64,000 nucleotides of DNA from Nageia nagi. Its lineage: Eukaryota; Pinophyta. Each line of letters starts with the position of its first letter. The stretch's first letter is position 1. Both the position numbers and the translations under genes were made by a program. The DNA lies in contig JBITNC010000002.1 of assembly GCA_050084985.1 (NCBI GenBank), forward strand, positions 6,944,001 through 7,008,000, in the 5' to 3' direction. Under the pieces are notes generated by a model. The model searched no databases, was not told the origin of the DNA, and was given only the letters and a program-made list of their open reading frames with translations. Below are positions 10,841-21,417 of this stretch, piece after piece.

Positions 10841-12418
10841 GTGGATCCTTAATGGGACTACAAGCCTTAAAGGGAAATGCCGCCTGATAAGGGAAAACCC
10901 TCTCCTCCTCGTACCACATGTAGCCTTGCTACCTGCTTGTAAAACTCATTGCAGCATTTCAATACTTCTAACTCCTAATGGTATTTTTATGGTCGATCTC
11001 TCTTGCTGCTAATATTAATTTTTTATTAAAAAATTAATAAATCTAGTTTATTTTTTTTAGGAAGGTTAATTTTTTTTATCAAAAAGGAGAGTTGAGTTTG
11101 TAAACGTGTGCTTATTTTCCACCAACGTGGGGTTTACATTTTGAGGTTATATTTATTTCTTTTGTTGGGATGTCTTTGTTGACTTAGACTTTGGGTTAAT
11201 ATTTCATATGGGAGGTATTTTTTAGCTAGAAACTTCCCTATTAATTACCTAGGCCTGAATTTTAACAAACTATTTTATTTACCATTCTAGTCAAGCAATA
11301 ATTTTATTTTGGGTAATATTTACTAAACCTTAGTAAAATAGTAGTTACTTTTATGAATGGCATGCACTTGAAAAAATTGTATTTTTTAGCTTGGATATCT
11401 TCTAGAATGCCTATTTTTCTCCTTCTAGAAAAATTTGAAGCCCCATATCATGACGAGGGTGGCACACCACAGGCGGCGATTCCCCTTAGAACCCCGTAAA
11501 GGGATTAAAATTTATTTGTTGAAGGGAGTCCAAAATAAATGGGTGATTCTTCATAGACGTTATTATCCATAATTTTTTTAAATCATTTTGGGTGTTATTA
11601 TTTAACAAGGGAGATGCAATTATTGCACTTAATCTTATATGTAAAATTTATTACAGGTTCCACTTATTGCGGCCCATCGCTTTGTGCAGGTTCCACTTAT
11701 TGTGGCCCATTGCCCATATTCCTCATCCAACTTAAGGAGTAGCTTCTTAATAAAGCTACACAATAAACTAAAAAAAAAAACCTATTTGTATATGCTTCTT
11801 ACCTTTAGTCTAGTGCGTGTGGGATTTCTTTCTCTACATCACTATTCATGACAACAGTATTAGCAAGCCATTTTTTCATGAGGCCCATGAGAAAAAGATA
11901 TTTATGGCTAATGAGTGTATGGATGGTAACTTATTCAACTTGATGCCTTTATAATTGTTCAAAAATTTTGGAAGGCCATGCTCTACCACACAACGTATTT
12001 TTGCCACCATATAGTATTTGTAAAAATTAAAGTGTTTGCACATATATATAATAGGATGATCATATGGTCATTTCTTAATTTTTTTTGTAACAACTATATG
12101 GCTATTATGTGGCAAATATTAATTGCATGATGAGATATTTTTTCCATCATCATAGTTGAAATTAATTCACATAGACTTATGTGATGCCACATCTTGTTCT
12201 CGAAAATAGGCTGATAAACTTGTGATGATTTGGTTTTTGTATCAAATATATGACCATAACACCCACATTTATGATGCTTGGACATGTGGTGTAATCTATA
12301 TTATTGTAAAGATTTGGTTTCATTAACAAATCTATGGTGGCTAGTGGCCTTACCATGCACCTTAATTGCAAACCTACTTGCCTAATTCAAATGTGTATAA
12401 ATAGATTTTATCCTTTGA
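10841..12418. other. Copia-2 interior without recognised domain
   Basis: Contains a short duplicated segment at about 11655-11710 (GGTTCCACTTATTGYGGCCC twice, ~35 bp apart), also related to GGGACTTATTGCAGCCC at 10561. Minus-strand open frames at 12094-12371 have no recognisable features. Confidence 0.4.
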
Positions 12419-12919
12419 ATGCAAAGACATGAATTAGCCATGGTAGGAAGGTATCCAACATGTATTGGCTACAAAGAGTATCCAACTCATTATAGTTATG
12501 AATATGATTATGTTTTACCTAATCCTCCTCCACATGTTCCACCCAATGATCCTCTTAATCCTCCGATTCATGCTCCTCCTAATACTCCAATCCTTGCTCA
12601 GCTTAATTCTCTACACTATCTTTGGACTAATGCTCTAACTAACGTTGGAGAAGGTCTCTCATCTGGAGTTAGGACTAATCACTCTTCTTTGGAGCATGAA
12701 ATCAAGATATTACATCAACAATTATATGATGCTAATCACAAGTGTGATATGTTATGAAAGAGAGCAATGTGCGAGCAAGCATTTTATTTACTCATGGAAG
12801 AGCAAAATCACTTGCAAACTAAGAATAACATGTTGGGTGAGCATTATTCTATGCTTTGTGAGGAGTTAAAATCTCTGAAGCTCAATGCTACTCCTCGAAA
12901 TACTCAAGTTATATGCATA
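12419..12919 (+). pseudogene. Pro-rich/coiled-coil ORF in Copia-2, one in-frame stop
   Basis: The first segment runs from an ATG at 12419 to a stop at 12755-12757 (112 codons) and has a Tyr-rich start, a Pro-rich centre (PNPPPHVPPNDP at residues ~34-45, then PPIHAPPNTP) and a helical tail. The frame stays open after the stop to about 12945 with a Glu/Leu/Gln/Asn pattern (MEEQNHLQTKNNMLGEHY) expected of a coiled coil. It is not similar to any Copia enzyme I know. It may be a gag-like protein of the non-autonomous family or a captured host fragment; the codon-length continuity across the stop suggests it once encoded one longer protein. Confidence 0.5.
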
Positions 12920-13177
12920 CTACTCTGTATATTTTGTTCTATTTAGAAGAATGTTTTAAGCAACATATTTATGGATTACTTTCTACTATATAAATAAAAG
13001 TTCTTCTAACAAACTCATGCTTACACAATGTTGTCTGAATCCTTGTTTACACTTTGGTATGCCATGCAATGTATTATGGTTATAATAGTTTTTCACTTGA
13101 TAAATGGTGCAAATGTAATTATACATGGATGGAATTTTGTTTATTTGATGACATTATAAAATTGTAATCTATACACA

Positions 13178-13449
13178 ATGGAGTGGTTAAAAAGGTTTGA
13201 ACTTATTCATGATTACCACATGTTGGAGTGGTTAAAAATGTTCGCCCTTCTCCATCATTGCCAAGCCTTAGAGTGGTTAAAAAGTTTCATTCTTCTCCAT
13301 GATTGTTGAATGTTAGAGTGGTTAAAAAGGTTCACCCTTATCCATCATTGTCAAGCCTTGGAGTGGTTAACAAGGTTCATCCTTCTCCATGATTGTTGAA
13401 TGTTGGAGTGGTTTAAAAGGTTCACCCTTATCCTATATTACAATCTTTG
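13178..13449 (+). repeat. 45-bp tandem array, readable as a 15-residue repeat
   Basis: GAGTGG starts units at 13181, 13226, 13271, 13316, 13361 and 13406, exactly 45 bp apart, with a dimeric alternation (CATGATTGTTGAATGTTG versus CATCATTGCCAAGCCTTR). An ATG at 13178 is directly in phase, and the frame reads six times as EWLKRF-x-L-(L/I)-H plus six variable residues. TGA interrupts units three and five, so the first uninterrupted product would be 43 residues. Because 45 is a multiple of three, the phase follows automatically once one unit is open, so coding is only a possibility. Confidence 0.8.
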
Positions 13450-13690
13450 ATGGAAAATTACATCTATGTGATTGGATGAATGCTACCTTTTTCCATCATA
13501 TACATCTTAACTAGTAGTATGGTTAAGATGATATTTGTTTTTATAGCTTGGGCATCTTGACTAATGCAATAGTCAAGTTTACTTGTTACGATTTGTTTTT
13601 CTCTATGCTACATTATTGTTGAAGGAGAACTTAAACCTCCTACTCAACATGTTTGTAAATAGATAAGAACTTATGCTTATACACCTTCGT

Positions 13691-13836
13691 GGTTAGTTCA
13701 CTCCATGTGAGGAACTAGTTGTACATGTTTTGTGCATTTCATGTACACCTTCATGGTTAATTCACTCTATGTGAGGAATTAGTGGTACATATTGGCTTCT
13801 TCCATCTCTATTTGGTTATCTATATGTGAGAACCTT
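13691..13836 (+). repeat. Hairpin array of Copia-2 (three stem-loops)
   Basis: Stems TAGTTC (13694-13699) with GAACTA (13712-13717), TAATTC (13758-13763) with GAATTA (13776-13781), and GGTT (13814-13817) with AACC (13831-13834), around loops of the type ACTCYATGTGAG. Units are preceded by CACCTTCRTGG. They are homologous to the array at 46842-47130, with both stem arms changed together. Confidence 0.75.
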
Positions 13837-14612
13837 GTGTGTGCTTATGCCTTGGTGCAGTTTTCATCAAGGGGGAGAAATCAATATGATGTCAACTTTA
13901 ATAAATTCAACTACCATATATCCTATACATTTCAACTTCCATACAATAACTCAAGATAATTTAGATAATTATACATTCTTTTTGTTTGTGTTACATGTTT
14001 TCTTAAGGCCTATAATATAGATATAAACCTATATCATTGCTTAGGATGGTAAAGTTGAACTTATTACTTATGGTAAAGTTGATATGGTAACATGTGCTTG
14101 ATAGTACATTTGGATATTAATATATCATTGATATACATGTTCATGTATAATATATTTTATTTTTAGTGAACATATGATATTATAGTTGATGATGGATATC
14201 ATCTTTGATGTTGTGCACATATGTTTACTTAGCATATTTGTATACACCATTTGATAAGTGTATGGATTGTATTATTTGATTATTCATTTATGAATAAATG
14301 TATGATGCAATTGATTGATCTTGTTTATGAGCTGCTTGTAGCATGTAATTTTCTTACTTCGGATGAGCAGGCTCATAGAGGTTCATAATGTCAACTTGTT
14401 GTTGAATGATTGCTACTTGTACATTGAAACCATTTATGATTAATGATTGTATTGTAAAACCATTTGGTAAAATGGTTAAATAGTTGAACCTTATAAAACT
14501 ATCTAAATTCTATTACTTTCTCATATGTTCTCATCTTTAATTGTATTCTTATGGAAGAGAACTCTCTTACTCGTTCTCTTTATATTCTAGCCTCTCTACC
14601 CCAATATTGCAT
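13837..14612 (+). other. 3' leader of Copia-2
   Basis: Contains GGTGCAGTTTTCATCAAGGGGGAG at ~13854-13876, homologous to the last codons of Copia-1 pol (GWCSCPQGG). The segment GAGCTGCTTGTAGCATG through AATGATTGTATTGTAAAACC (14330-14460) matches 47293-47445 of Copia-1. No intact gene. Confidence 0.6.
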
Positions 14613-14622
14613 TAAGGGGGAT
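14613..14622 (+). other. Polypurine tract of Copia-2
   Basis: TAAGGGGGAT immediately precedes the TGTTAGAA start of the 3' LTR, as TTAAGGGGGAG does in Copia-1. It primes plus-strand synthesis in LTR elements. Confidence 0.75.
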
Positions 14623-14705
14623 TGTTAGAAATTATAATGCACTATTATGTAATACCTTTCTTTATAATATAATCCACTTAATACTTAAAAGTATCTAGAT
14701 ACCTT
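14623..14705 (+). repeat. 3' LTR of Copia-2, truncated
   Basis: Matches the first ~80 bp of the 5' LTR at 9074 (TAATACCTTTCTTTATAAT...GTATCTAGATACCTT) and then stops. The next 245 bp (14706-14949) match nothing recognised here, so the rest of the LTR was lost. Confidence 0.75.
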
Positions 14706-14949
14706 GTAGGGCATGCTTTGTAGGAACTAGGAACTACCTTGTTGAAAACTCTTTCATGTGCAATGGGATGATAGTTGCAATCCTCCATGCCAAATTGATG
14801 TATGTTATTTAGTATATGAATATTTATTTTTCATCTTAATGGACCTCCATGTTAATATAATAGCTTATTATTATAAGTTCTTTCATATCAAACTTAACCC
14901 TCATCAATATTTTAGAGTTTTCATTCATTTGGTGGTCACTCATGTATAA

Positions 14950-17283
14950 ATTAATGTCCTTTAAACTCAATGGTTTGTAGGACCTATCAAAGTTTATCTA
15001 GATATAAATATATATTATTTATGTATTTAAATTATTATTTCTAATAGAATTGATATGGGTGATAAAATCACCAAGTTTGTATTGCTTATCTTGGTTTAAG
15101 AATACATGTACTAAGTTATAATTACAAATATCCTTATAGGTTTATCTAATGTTTTCATAAAGTGGGTAAATAAGGAGAAAATGAATCTCATCTATGACAT
15201 TTATGTTACAAAGATAACAAATTTAGCCCATGTTGTTTTAGGTATCATCCATCTACCTTTTTCACTATGTAATTCATGTGAATTAGTTTCTTAATTTTAT
15301 GATTATAGGCTTCTTTTTGAGATTGATAATCATATGTGGATAAGATGGATGTTCAAGATTTAGATTAATGATGTTTTTATAGTAGGTTCCTTTTTCTTTT
15401 ATTTTTGATATTGTCATTATTACAAAAACTTTGTGTTACTTTATTTTTTATTCGTAATTTTAATTTTTTCCTATCTAAAGGGATTATGTTATTGTGTATG
15501 CCTCATGAATCAAGCTACTTATCAAAGTCTTTTAGCCAACCTATTTTGATATGTTGATGGATTAGGCATGTTTGTTGGACAATTACAAACAACCTATGAT
15601 AATCTAACTTTTTTAGTTTATAATTGTATAATTTATATCATCTTAGAGCTTCACTCTCAATAAGGAGTAGACCAACTTCCATGACAAGGATAGGGTATGG
15701 TACATTATTTTAAATTTAAAGTTATAAATAATAAATTATTTTTTAATTTACTCAATTATATTCCATGTTTTTCAAGAAATGCTTCCACCCCAAACTTCAT
15801 AACCATAGTGTATTATTGGAATTATTAGTTAAGAGAAAATAGTTTTCATTTTGTCCTAGTTCCTAATTCATGTATTTTTACAATTATTTTCTAACCCATA
15901 AAATATTTTCCATTCAGCAAATATTCTTTTTTCAACACTTAGATTCTAATTTACTTTTTGATCAATATCAAAATTTAAGTATTTATAATAATAAGAGTGA
16001 ATCACCTCTAAGGGTTAATTATTAAATAGGATTGTAGGGTTAAGCATCTTTTAGATTTAATGATCATAATCTTGATTTTATCTACATTAATTGTTAAATT
16101 AGATAGATTGCAAAATGTTTGAAAGATATTTACTTGTTTTACAAAATCATCATAATCTTTTGCAAACAAGATAATATTATCAACATAAAGTAAGAGAACA
16201 ATGATGAGGTTGCAAAGGTTAATGCCTATACACCAAATTTCTTTAAAATATTTTTCTGATTTGTTTATGTAACGAAACAAAATCAAGGATAACATGCATC
16301 ATTGTTTTAACTCCAATATTGTAATTAACTTTCTCATATTACCTTTGATTAGTATCAAAACCTATAAACTACAAATCGTTAGTTCATAAGGTATTTTTAA
16401 GTCATCCATACACTTTAAAAGTTTACTCCTAGGAATAGTATCAAAGGTGTTTTTGAAATCCACAAAGCAAGCAAATAGATCTTTATCATTTCAACAATAA
16501 TTTGAAAAGTAAAGATGTGATCAATTGTCAAATATTTTCTTTTAAAATCATATTGGCCTTTATTTGTTATCAAGCCAATTGCTGATTTTATTTTCTATAA
16601 TAATACCATAGAGTTTGCAAATAAAGAACATACCATAATAATTCTATAATTTGATTGGTTGTTTTAAACCCCAATTTTGTATATAGGAATGATTGAACTT
16701 ATAAGGAATCCTTCTTTAAGGGATGTGTTGAAAAGGTTTTGGATGTGAGGAGAAAATATAGAGCTTTCAATTTTCAAAAAAATTGTTTGATATCCTTATA
16801 TGTCGTTGGCCTTCCTTTTTTATAATCTTTTAATTCCATTCTTAATGTCCTCTACAGAAAAAACATTATGTTGGGTAAGTGGAAATGTTCTTATAAAGTC
16901 TCCAAATCTAGAGGGAATATATAAAGCTTTTTGAGATAATAGTTCAATTTGAGGTTCAACTATTATTTTTTTATGTAAAATTATTTTCCAAAATTGTTTT
17001 GGATTAAGTTTACATAGGTCTCAAAGTTTTTCTTGTTGACTTTTTAGTTTAAAAAAATCATTTCTTATGTTTAACCTAGATTTCTTATATTATTTTGAGC
17101 AATTTTAATATTTTGTCTAACTACTTCACATTCCATGTAATACCATCTATTTCTTTTTCAATAGCTATAGGTGATAAACTTTTCATAAGAATGTTTATTG
17201 ATGTAAGCAAATAATTTTGAGGTAAAATCATTATATAAATTAGTTAGAGGATAAAATTTTATAAGTTAGTTGTATTTCAAGCC
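14950..17283 (-). pseudogene. Non-LTR retrotransposon (LINE) reverse transcriptase, degraded
   Basis: Reading the minus strand from 17283 downwards, the fragments follow the order of a LINE pol protein. First come Trp-Tyr...CE(V)VRQNIKIAQNN near 17060-17150, then PIYKIG and SNYRIIMV near 16630-16690, then the first catalytic block CFVDFKNTFDTIP near 16430-16490, and the second catalytic block LLLYVDNIILFAK at 16140-16200. The canonical Asp-Asp there has become Asp-Asn. After this comes a ~1 kb 3' region ending at 14950 with the tail shared by 5347-7800. The 95-residue open frame at 16008-16295 is only the best-preserved piece. Several frameshifts and stops make it inactive. The 5' part is missing at the junction with Copia-4. 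Confidence 0.8.
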
Positions 17284-17344
17284 ATCAATGTAGAGGCAAG
17301 CTATCAAAATATTAACACCTTCATGTTTGTAATAATGTGGGCTC

Positions 17345-17720
17345 AAATTTACTTCTTATGAAGCCAATGCTTAAAAATAACTATCTATCCTCAAGTACTA
17401 AGCTCTAATAGCTTGCTTGAGCCCATTGATTGACTTTTTTAGCTATACACAATCTTCCTTACCAACTACTTCAAAGCCTTGGGGTCACTAGAAATACCCT
17501 TCTTCAAGCAAGCCCTTAAGAAAGCACTCTTAATATCTAACTATTTTACCTCCTATCTATTTTTAATTGTCAAAGAAAGAATAATTTGAATTGTTTTCAA
17601 CCTTGGAACATGAACAAAAGTTTCCTTATACCCAATGAAATACCTTTGAAGGAAACCATTTGCTACAAGTTTTGGTTTATGCTATTCAATAGTACCATCA
17701 ACTCTATACTTGATCTTGTA
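17345..17720 (-). pseudogene. Copia-4 reverse transcriptase fragment
   Basis: Minus-strand fragments read as KLVANGF, a LDIKSAFL block, PKALK/GFEVVGKED and LKKSINGLKQA, matching the conserved Copia RT order (LVAKGF, DVKSAFLNG, PEGF, LKKSLYGLKQAPRAW) also seen in Copia-1 at 45430-45710. The fragments are spread over two frames, with stops. The YVDD block is absent because the element is truncated. Confidence 0.75.
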
Positions 17721-18658
17721 GACGCACTTGGAGCTAACAACTTTCTTTCCATGTGAAAGTTTGCAAAATTTTCAATTAGAGTTGTTTTCAATAACATTGA
17801 ATAACTCTCACCCAAATCTCTTCATGGACTACATCCTCAATACAACTTGGTTCGATTTCTACATGGAACATGAGTGCAATATTTACATGATCACCTTCAA
17901 GGTCTTCATTTTCAACATTAATAACCTTTCAAGCTCTTAACATTTGAACCAATTGGTGCTTCACCTCTTATGCTTGGCTCCTTATAACCTTCTTCTCCGA
18001 GTTTGAGTCCAATACTTATGTTATTGGATGATCTCCTAACATTTCTTGGATATGTTTCTCATTGAACCCCCATTTCTTTTCCTTGGTTGATAAACACAAT
18101 CTATATGCTCTTTAATACTTTCATCATCACTTAAATTGTCAATAGACTTGTTGAAGGTTATCGAAAAATGGGATACTTGACTTAGCTTTGTTGTATATAC
18201 ACTAGAGTTACTCATAAAAAAGTGGTCTTTGTTATATTTGTAATAGATTATCCATACACCATCCTCAAATTCACATCTTTAAATTCTAAAATAATTATAT
18301 AATTTAAATTATAACAATTGTAAAGTTTACGCTTATTTGAATGTCCTATGAGATACATGGATCAAATTAGGAATAAGGTTTATTCTTATATTTATCTATT
18401 ACATGGACACATAGAAAACACCCAATACCCCAAAAATGATCAATAGTAGGTTTTGACATATCCTAAGTTTTATAAATGGTAATTTTTTAAAAAGTGTTAT
18501 GGTAGTACTACTATTCTAAATGTATGTAACAATGGAGATAGGATCAACCCAATATTGTTTTGACAAATTCTTAGCTTGTAATATTGTTCTTCCCATTTCA
18601 ACAATTATTTTGTTATTTCTCTCAATCGCATTGTTTTGTTGCAAAGTGTAAGGTAATG

Positions 18659-18895
18659 TTATAAATCCACAAAGTTGTTAGAGAAAAATTCTCCTCCATG
18701 ATCACTTCTCAATGTTTTAATCTTAAAACCACATTCATTCTCAATAAAAGATTTAAAATTCTTAATTTTTTCAAAACCCTCATCTCTATTTTTCAAATAA
18801 TACAACCAACATTTTATAGAGTAATTATTGATGAAATAAAATAAACCACCCAAGCCCAAATCTTTGCATTGCTCCAAACAAGTCATTATAAACAA
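18659..18895 (-). pseudogene. Copia-4 integrase core fragment
   Basis: A 78-codon open piece containing FKSFIE..CGFKIKTLRSD and GGEFFSNNF, the second catalytic Asp region of Copia integrases (Copia-1 has MLRSDNGGEYNS at 44581-44616). Here Asn of the DNGGE motif is His. The integrase catalytic Glu region is not readable downstream. Confidence 0.8.
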
Positions 18896-18961
18896 GCTAA
18901 ACTAGATAAGAGTGACTCCATGCTTGGCCTCTTGGAAACCTATCTACCTTTTACAAAGTCA

Positions 18962-19219
18962 TCATGCACTTCTCTTTTCTCTTGTGTTGGAAAAACCACT
19001 CACAAGGCCATTAGTGCTCAAAATTTTCAAATTATGGAATCTTAAATTATCATATCTTAAATGCCATAACCAACTTGAATCAACCCTAGCTATTACACAA
19101 ACATCCAAACTTTGGTTCTTTGCCATTGCAATAGTGGCAATCTTCATACAACTTTGGTTCTCAAAAATGAGATCGCTTATCTTCAAACACAACCTTGTTC
19201 TTATCAACTCTTTGGCCAA
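18962..19219 (-). pseudogene. Copia-4 GAG-pre-integrase fragment
   Basis: Contains LWHLRYDNLRFHNLKIL, the zinc-binding start of Copia integrase (LWHQRLGHLNHKSI in Copia-1), with the canonical GH changed to DN. The following minus-strand sequence to 18900 has the expected VDRFPRGQAW-type linker with stops. Confidence 0.75.
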
Positions 19220-19620
19220 GACTTAATTAATTATACTTAACGACTTAGTATAAAATAGTTATCATTTAACCACCTCTTAATTTGGAACAAGATATTACCT
19301 TTGCTAACTATTGGTAAAGGCTTATTGTTACCCACATACATCTTATTCTTATAATTCTCATCCAAATTCAAGAAAAATCCTTGGTTCTCAATCATGTGTC
19401 TTATGCAATTAGAGTCAAGAAATTAAATTTATTGGGTAATGCTTGCAACCATAGAGCAAGCAAAGAAAAGTACATCATTTCTATAATTGAGCACCAAAAC
19501 GATGGATTCACTCTACTTACAAATTTACAATTGTTGCAAAACTTAATTAAATGCTCACTTAATTCCTAATGCAATAAAACCACTAAATATTGCATATAAA
19601 ACTTAATTTTAAGTAACAAA
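19220..19620 (-). pseudogene. Copia-4 zinc knuckle and protease remnants
   Basis: The minus strand gives FCNNCKF...NPSFWCS near 19500-19560, a decayed CCHC knuckle, then FLDSN(C)...HMIEN near 19390-19430 and YVGNNKPLPI near 19330, the order seen around a Copia aspartic protease. The frames are broken. Confidence 0.6.
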
Positions 19621-21176
19621 ATTCAACAAAGATTCCAAAACATACACATTACAAACTTCATATTTATAGTAGAAAACCGAAAAAGGTAAAAACCATTATA
19701 GATGAGCTCATAATGTCTATTAGACACAAGCAAATGGAAAAATCACAAAACCTCAAAAGGTTGAGACAACAATTATAATGTCACAACTAGAGCCAATCAA
19801 TTACAATGTTGTAATCATCCTTCAACCTATTACTCCTCCCTACATCACCTCAACTGTAGAACTCAAACTTTGTTCCTTCAGAAGTCGCTCAATCTTTCCA
19901 ATCCAAAAATCGTAACCTCCAAAGATCAACCCTTTGTTTTTTGTAGGTTTACCCTTTTTCATAAATTCCAAAGTGACATTGAGGCTTTTGCTCATGATTC
20001 TATATTTAAATTGTTTTGTCAAACTATTCACATGCATGCATAATTGTTCCCGATCAATCTGCATCCTTCAAGAAACTATTTAGCGTTCATCTTCTCCTAC
20101 CTTTGCACATCTACAACCTTCACACTTCTCATGATACCACTTGGTATTTTTGCATATTGCACATTCAAATTTGAAGTGTCAATAAGGGTGATAGTGCAAA
20201 TTGAAACCATGTGTCACTTTCTCACACTGCATATCCAAAATAAATATGTAAACATGTACAAAATGCAATCACATGTACCTATCTTACCAACGTGAACGTG
20301 TAAAAATGCAACAACATTTAAGCCTAGACAATATGTGCCAAACTAGAGACAATATGCACCAAGAAAGAGAAAGTATTCATTGAAATTCACAAATGTATTA
20401 AAAAAAAAAGATAGTTTATACCAAAATGTACATGTGTCAAAAAAAAAAAAGAGTTTATGCCGAAATGCACAAATGCCTTGAAAATCGAAACAACTAACAT
20501 AGAAAACTAAAAAAATCAAATTGAATCCAAAAGTCAATTGTGAATCATTTTCAATCCTTGCTCTACCTCTCATTTGCAATGTTTGCTCTCTTGCCATTCT
20601 TGGTTGCTTGAACATTTGCTCTCATTTCTTCATTACAAACAAACACGTAGGTCCACTTATAGGTGAGACTTTCTCAAAAGCTAACAAATAAATTCATCAT
20701 GATCTATAGTTAATCCAAAGGGGACCAACTTAAAAGCAACCTTTAACTCTAGTACAATATGCAATTACATTCTCCCTATCATGCATTTTGAGATACTCCT
20801 ATCTCCTCAAAATATGAATTCCATTTGCTTTGAAAATTTCACTATCCTTCAAATATTGTCTATGATTTGTGAGCAATATTAGCACCTACCAACCTACAAA
20901 AAAATACTCTATCTACAAAATAATAGTGTGAAACTATTATTCTCACTCAACTTGGTGTTTTTTTTTTTCATCTAGATTAACAATCATATCACAAGGTCTA
21001 CATTAATTATCCACTACACCCACAACCTTTTACCAAACAGTAATACCTTTATTTTGATGGTCCAATATTCATACTTCTCCCCAAGAAAGGCCAAGGAGCT
21101 ATTGTTACCAACCATAATTTTGATAACTCACACCATACATAATTATACAACCTTACTAGACATACCAACACTATAA
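19621..21176 (-). other. Copia-4 leader and possible gag remnant
   Basis: The open frame 19840-20064 (minus) contains GYDFWIGKIERLLKEQ, which resembles the N-terminal region of Copia gag, but it lies too close to the zinc knuckle for a full gag, implying deletions. The rest is AT-rich with A runs near 20400-20450 and shows nothing else recognisable. Confidence 0.35.
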
Positions 21177-21184
21177 TGATACCA
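21177..21184 (-). other. Primer-binding site of Copia-4
   Basis: Minus-strand TGGTATCA two bases after a CCAACA LTR end, the same tRNA type as at 2843 and 9574. Confidence 0.6.
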
Positions 21185-21186
21185 CT

Positions 21187-21417
21187 TGTTGGAAAAAGCA
21201 GCACGGCCAACACCAACCAATGGTGGGGCTCAAATGTTAAGTTCTTGAAATAGACAAGGTGGGGAAATAATAAAGTGTTTAAAATACACGTTTTTTTATT
21301 CAAATTTAAAAAAAAAAATCATTACATAAAGAGTTGCTTTGATGGTAATCACACCCACAAACGTTGTAGACTACCTTCCACCCTTTTTCAAGATTTTCAA
21401 TTGCATTTTTGTTAACA
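21187..21417 (-). repeat. Possible 5' LTR of Copia-4
   Basis: If the LTR is the 231 bp between TGTTGG (plus, 21187) and GTTAACA (21411-21417), it has TGTT...AACA ends in either reading. The inner end is supported by the PBS; the outer end is a guess because the 3' LTR is lost. Confidence 0.35.

Larger units (their letters stand above)
9074..14705 (+). mobile_element. Copia-2: pol-less Copia-type element
   Basis: 5' LTR at 9074-~9565, PBS at 9574, polypurine tract at 14613-14622 and a 3' LTR start at 14623 that is cut off after ~83 bp. LTR start, U3 motifs, polypurine tract and the 3' leader (13630-14620) are homologous to Copia-1 (42821-48114) and Copia-3. The ~5 kb interior has no protease, integrase or reverse transcriptase. 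In their place are GC-rich repeats, a Pro-rich/coiled-coil reading frame and a 45-bp tandem array. It reads as a non-autonomous (LARD-like) sibling that would have borrowed enzymes from Copia-1-like relatives; that dependence is inferred. Confidence 0.75.
17345..21417 (-). mobile_element. Copia-4: degraded minus-strand Copia element
   Basis: In the minus direction there is a possible LTR (21417-21187), a primer-binding site at 21184, a leader, gag/zinc knuckle, protease, integrase and the start of reverse transcriptase. It then stops at about 17345 against the LINE. The 3' half of RT, RNase H and 3' LTR are missing. Numerous stops and frameshifts indicate an old, dead copy. Confidence 0.75.

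Noticed and set aside
16008-16295. 95-codon minus-strand open frame as a stand-alone gene
   Set aside because: It is the best preserved piece of a LINE RT; flanking sequence continues the RT in other frames.
18912-19226. 104-codon plus-strand open frame
   Set aside because: It is antisense to the Copia-4 pre-integrase remnant, which has clear Copia motifs.
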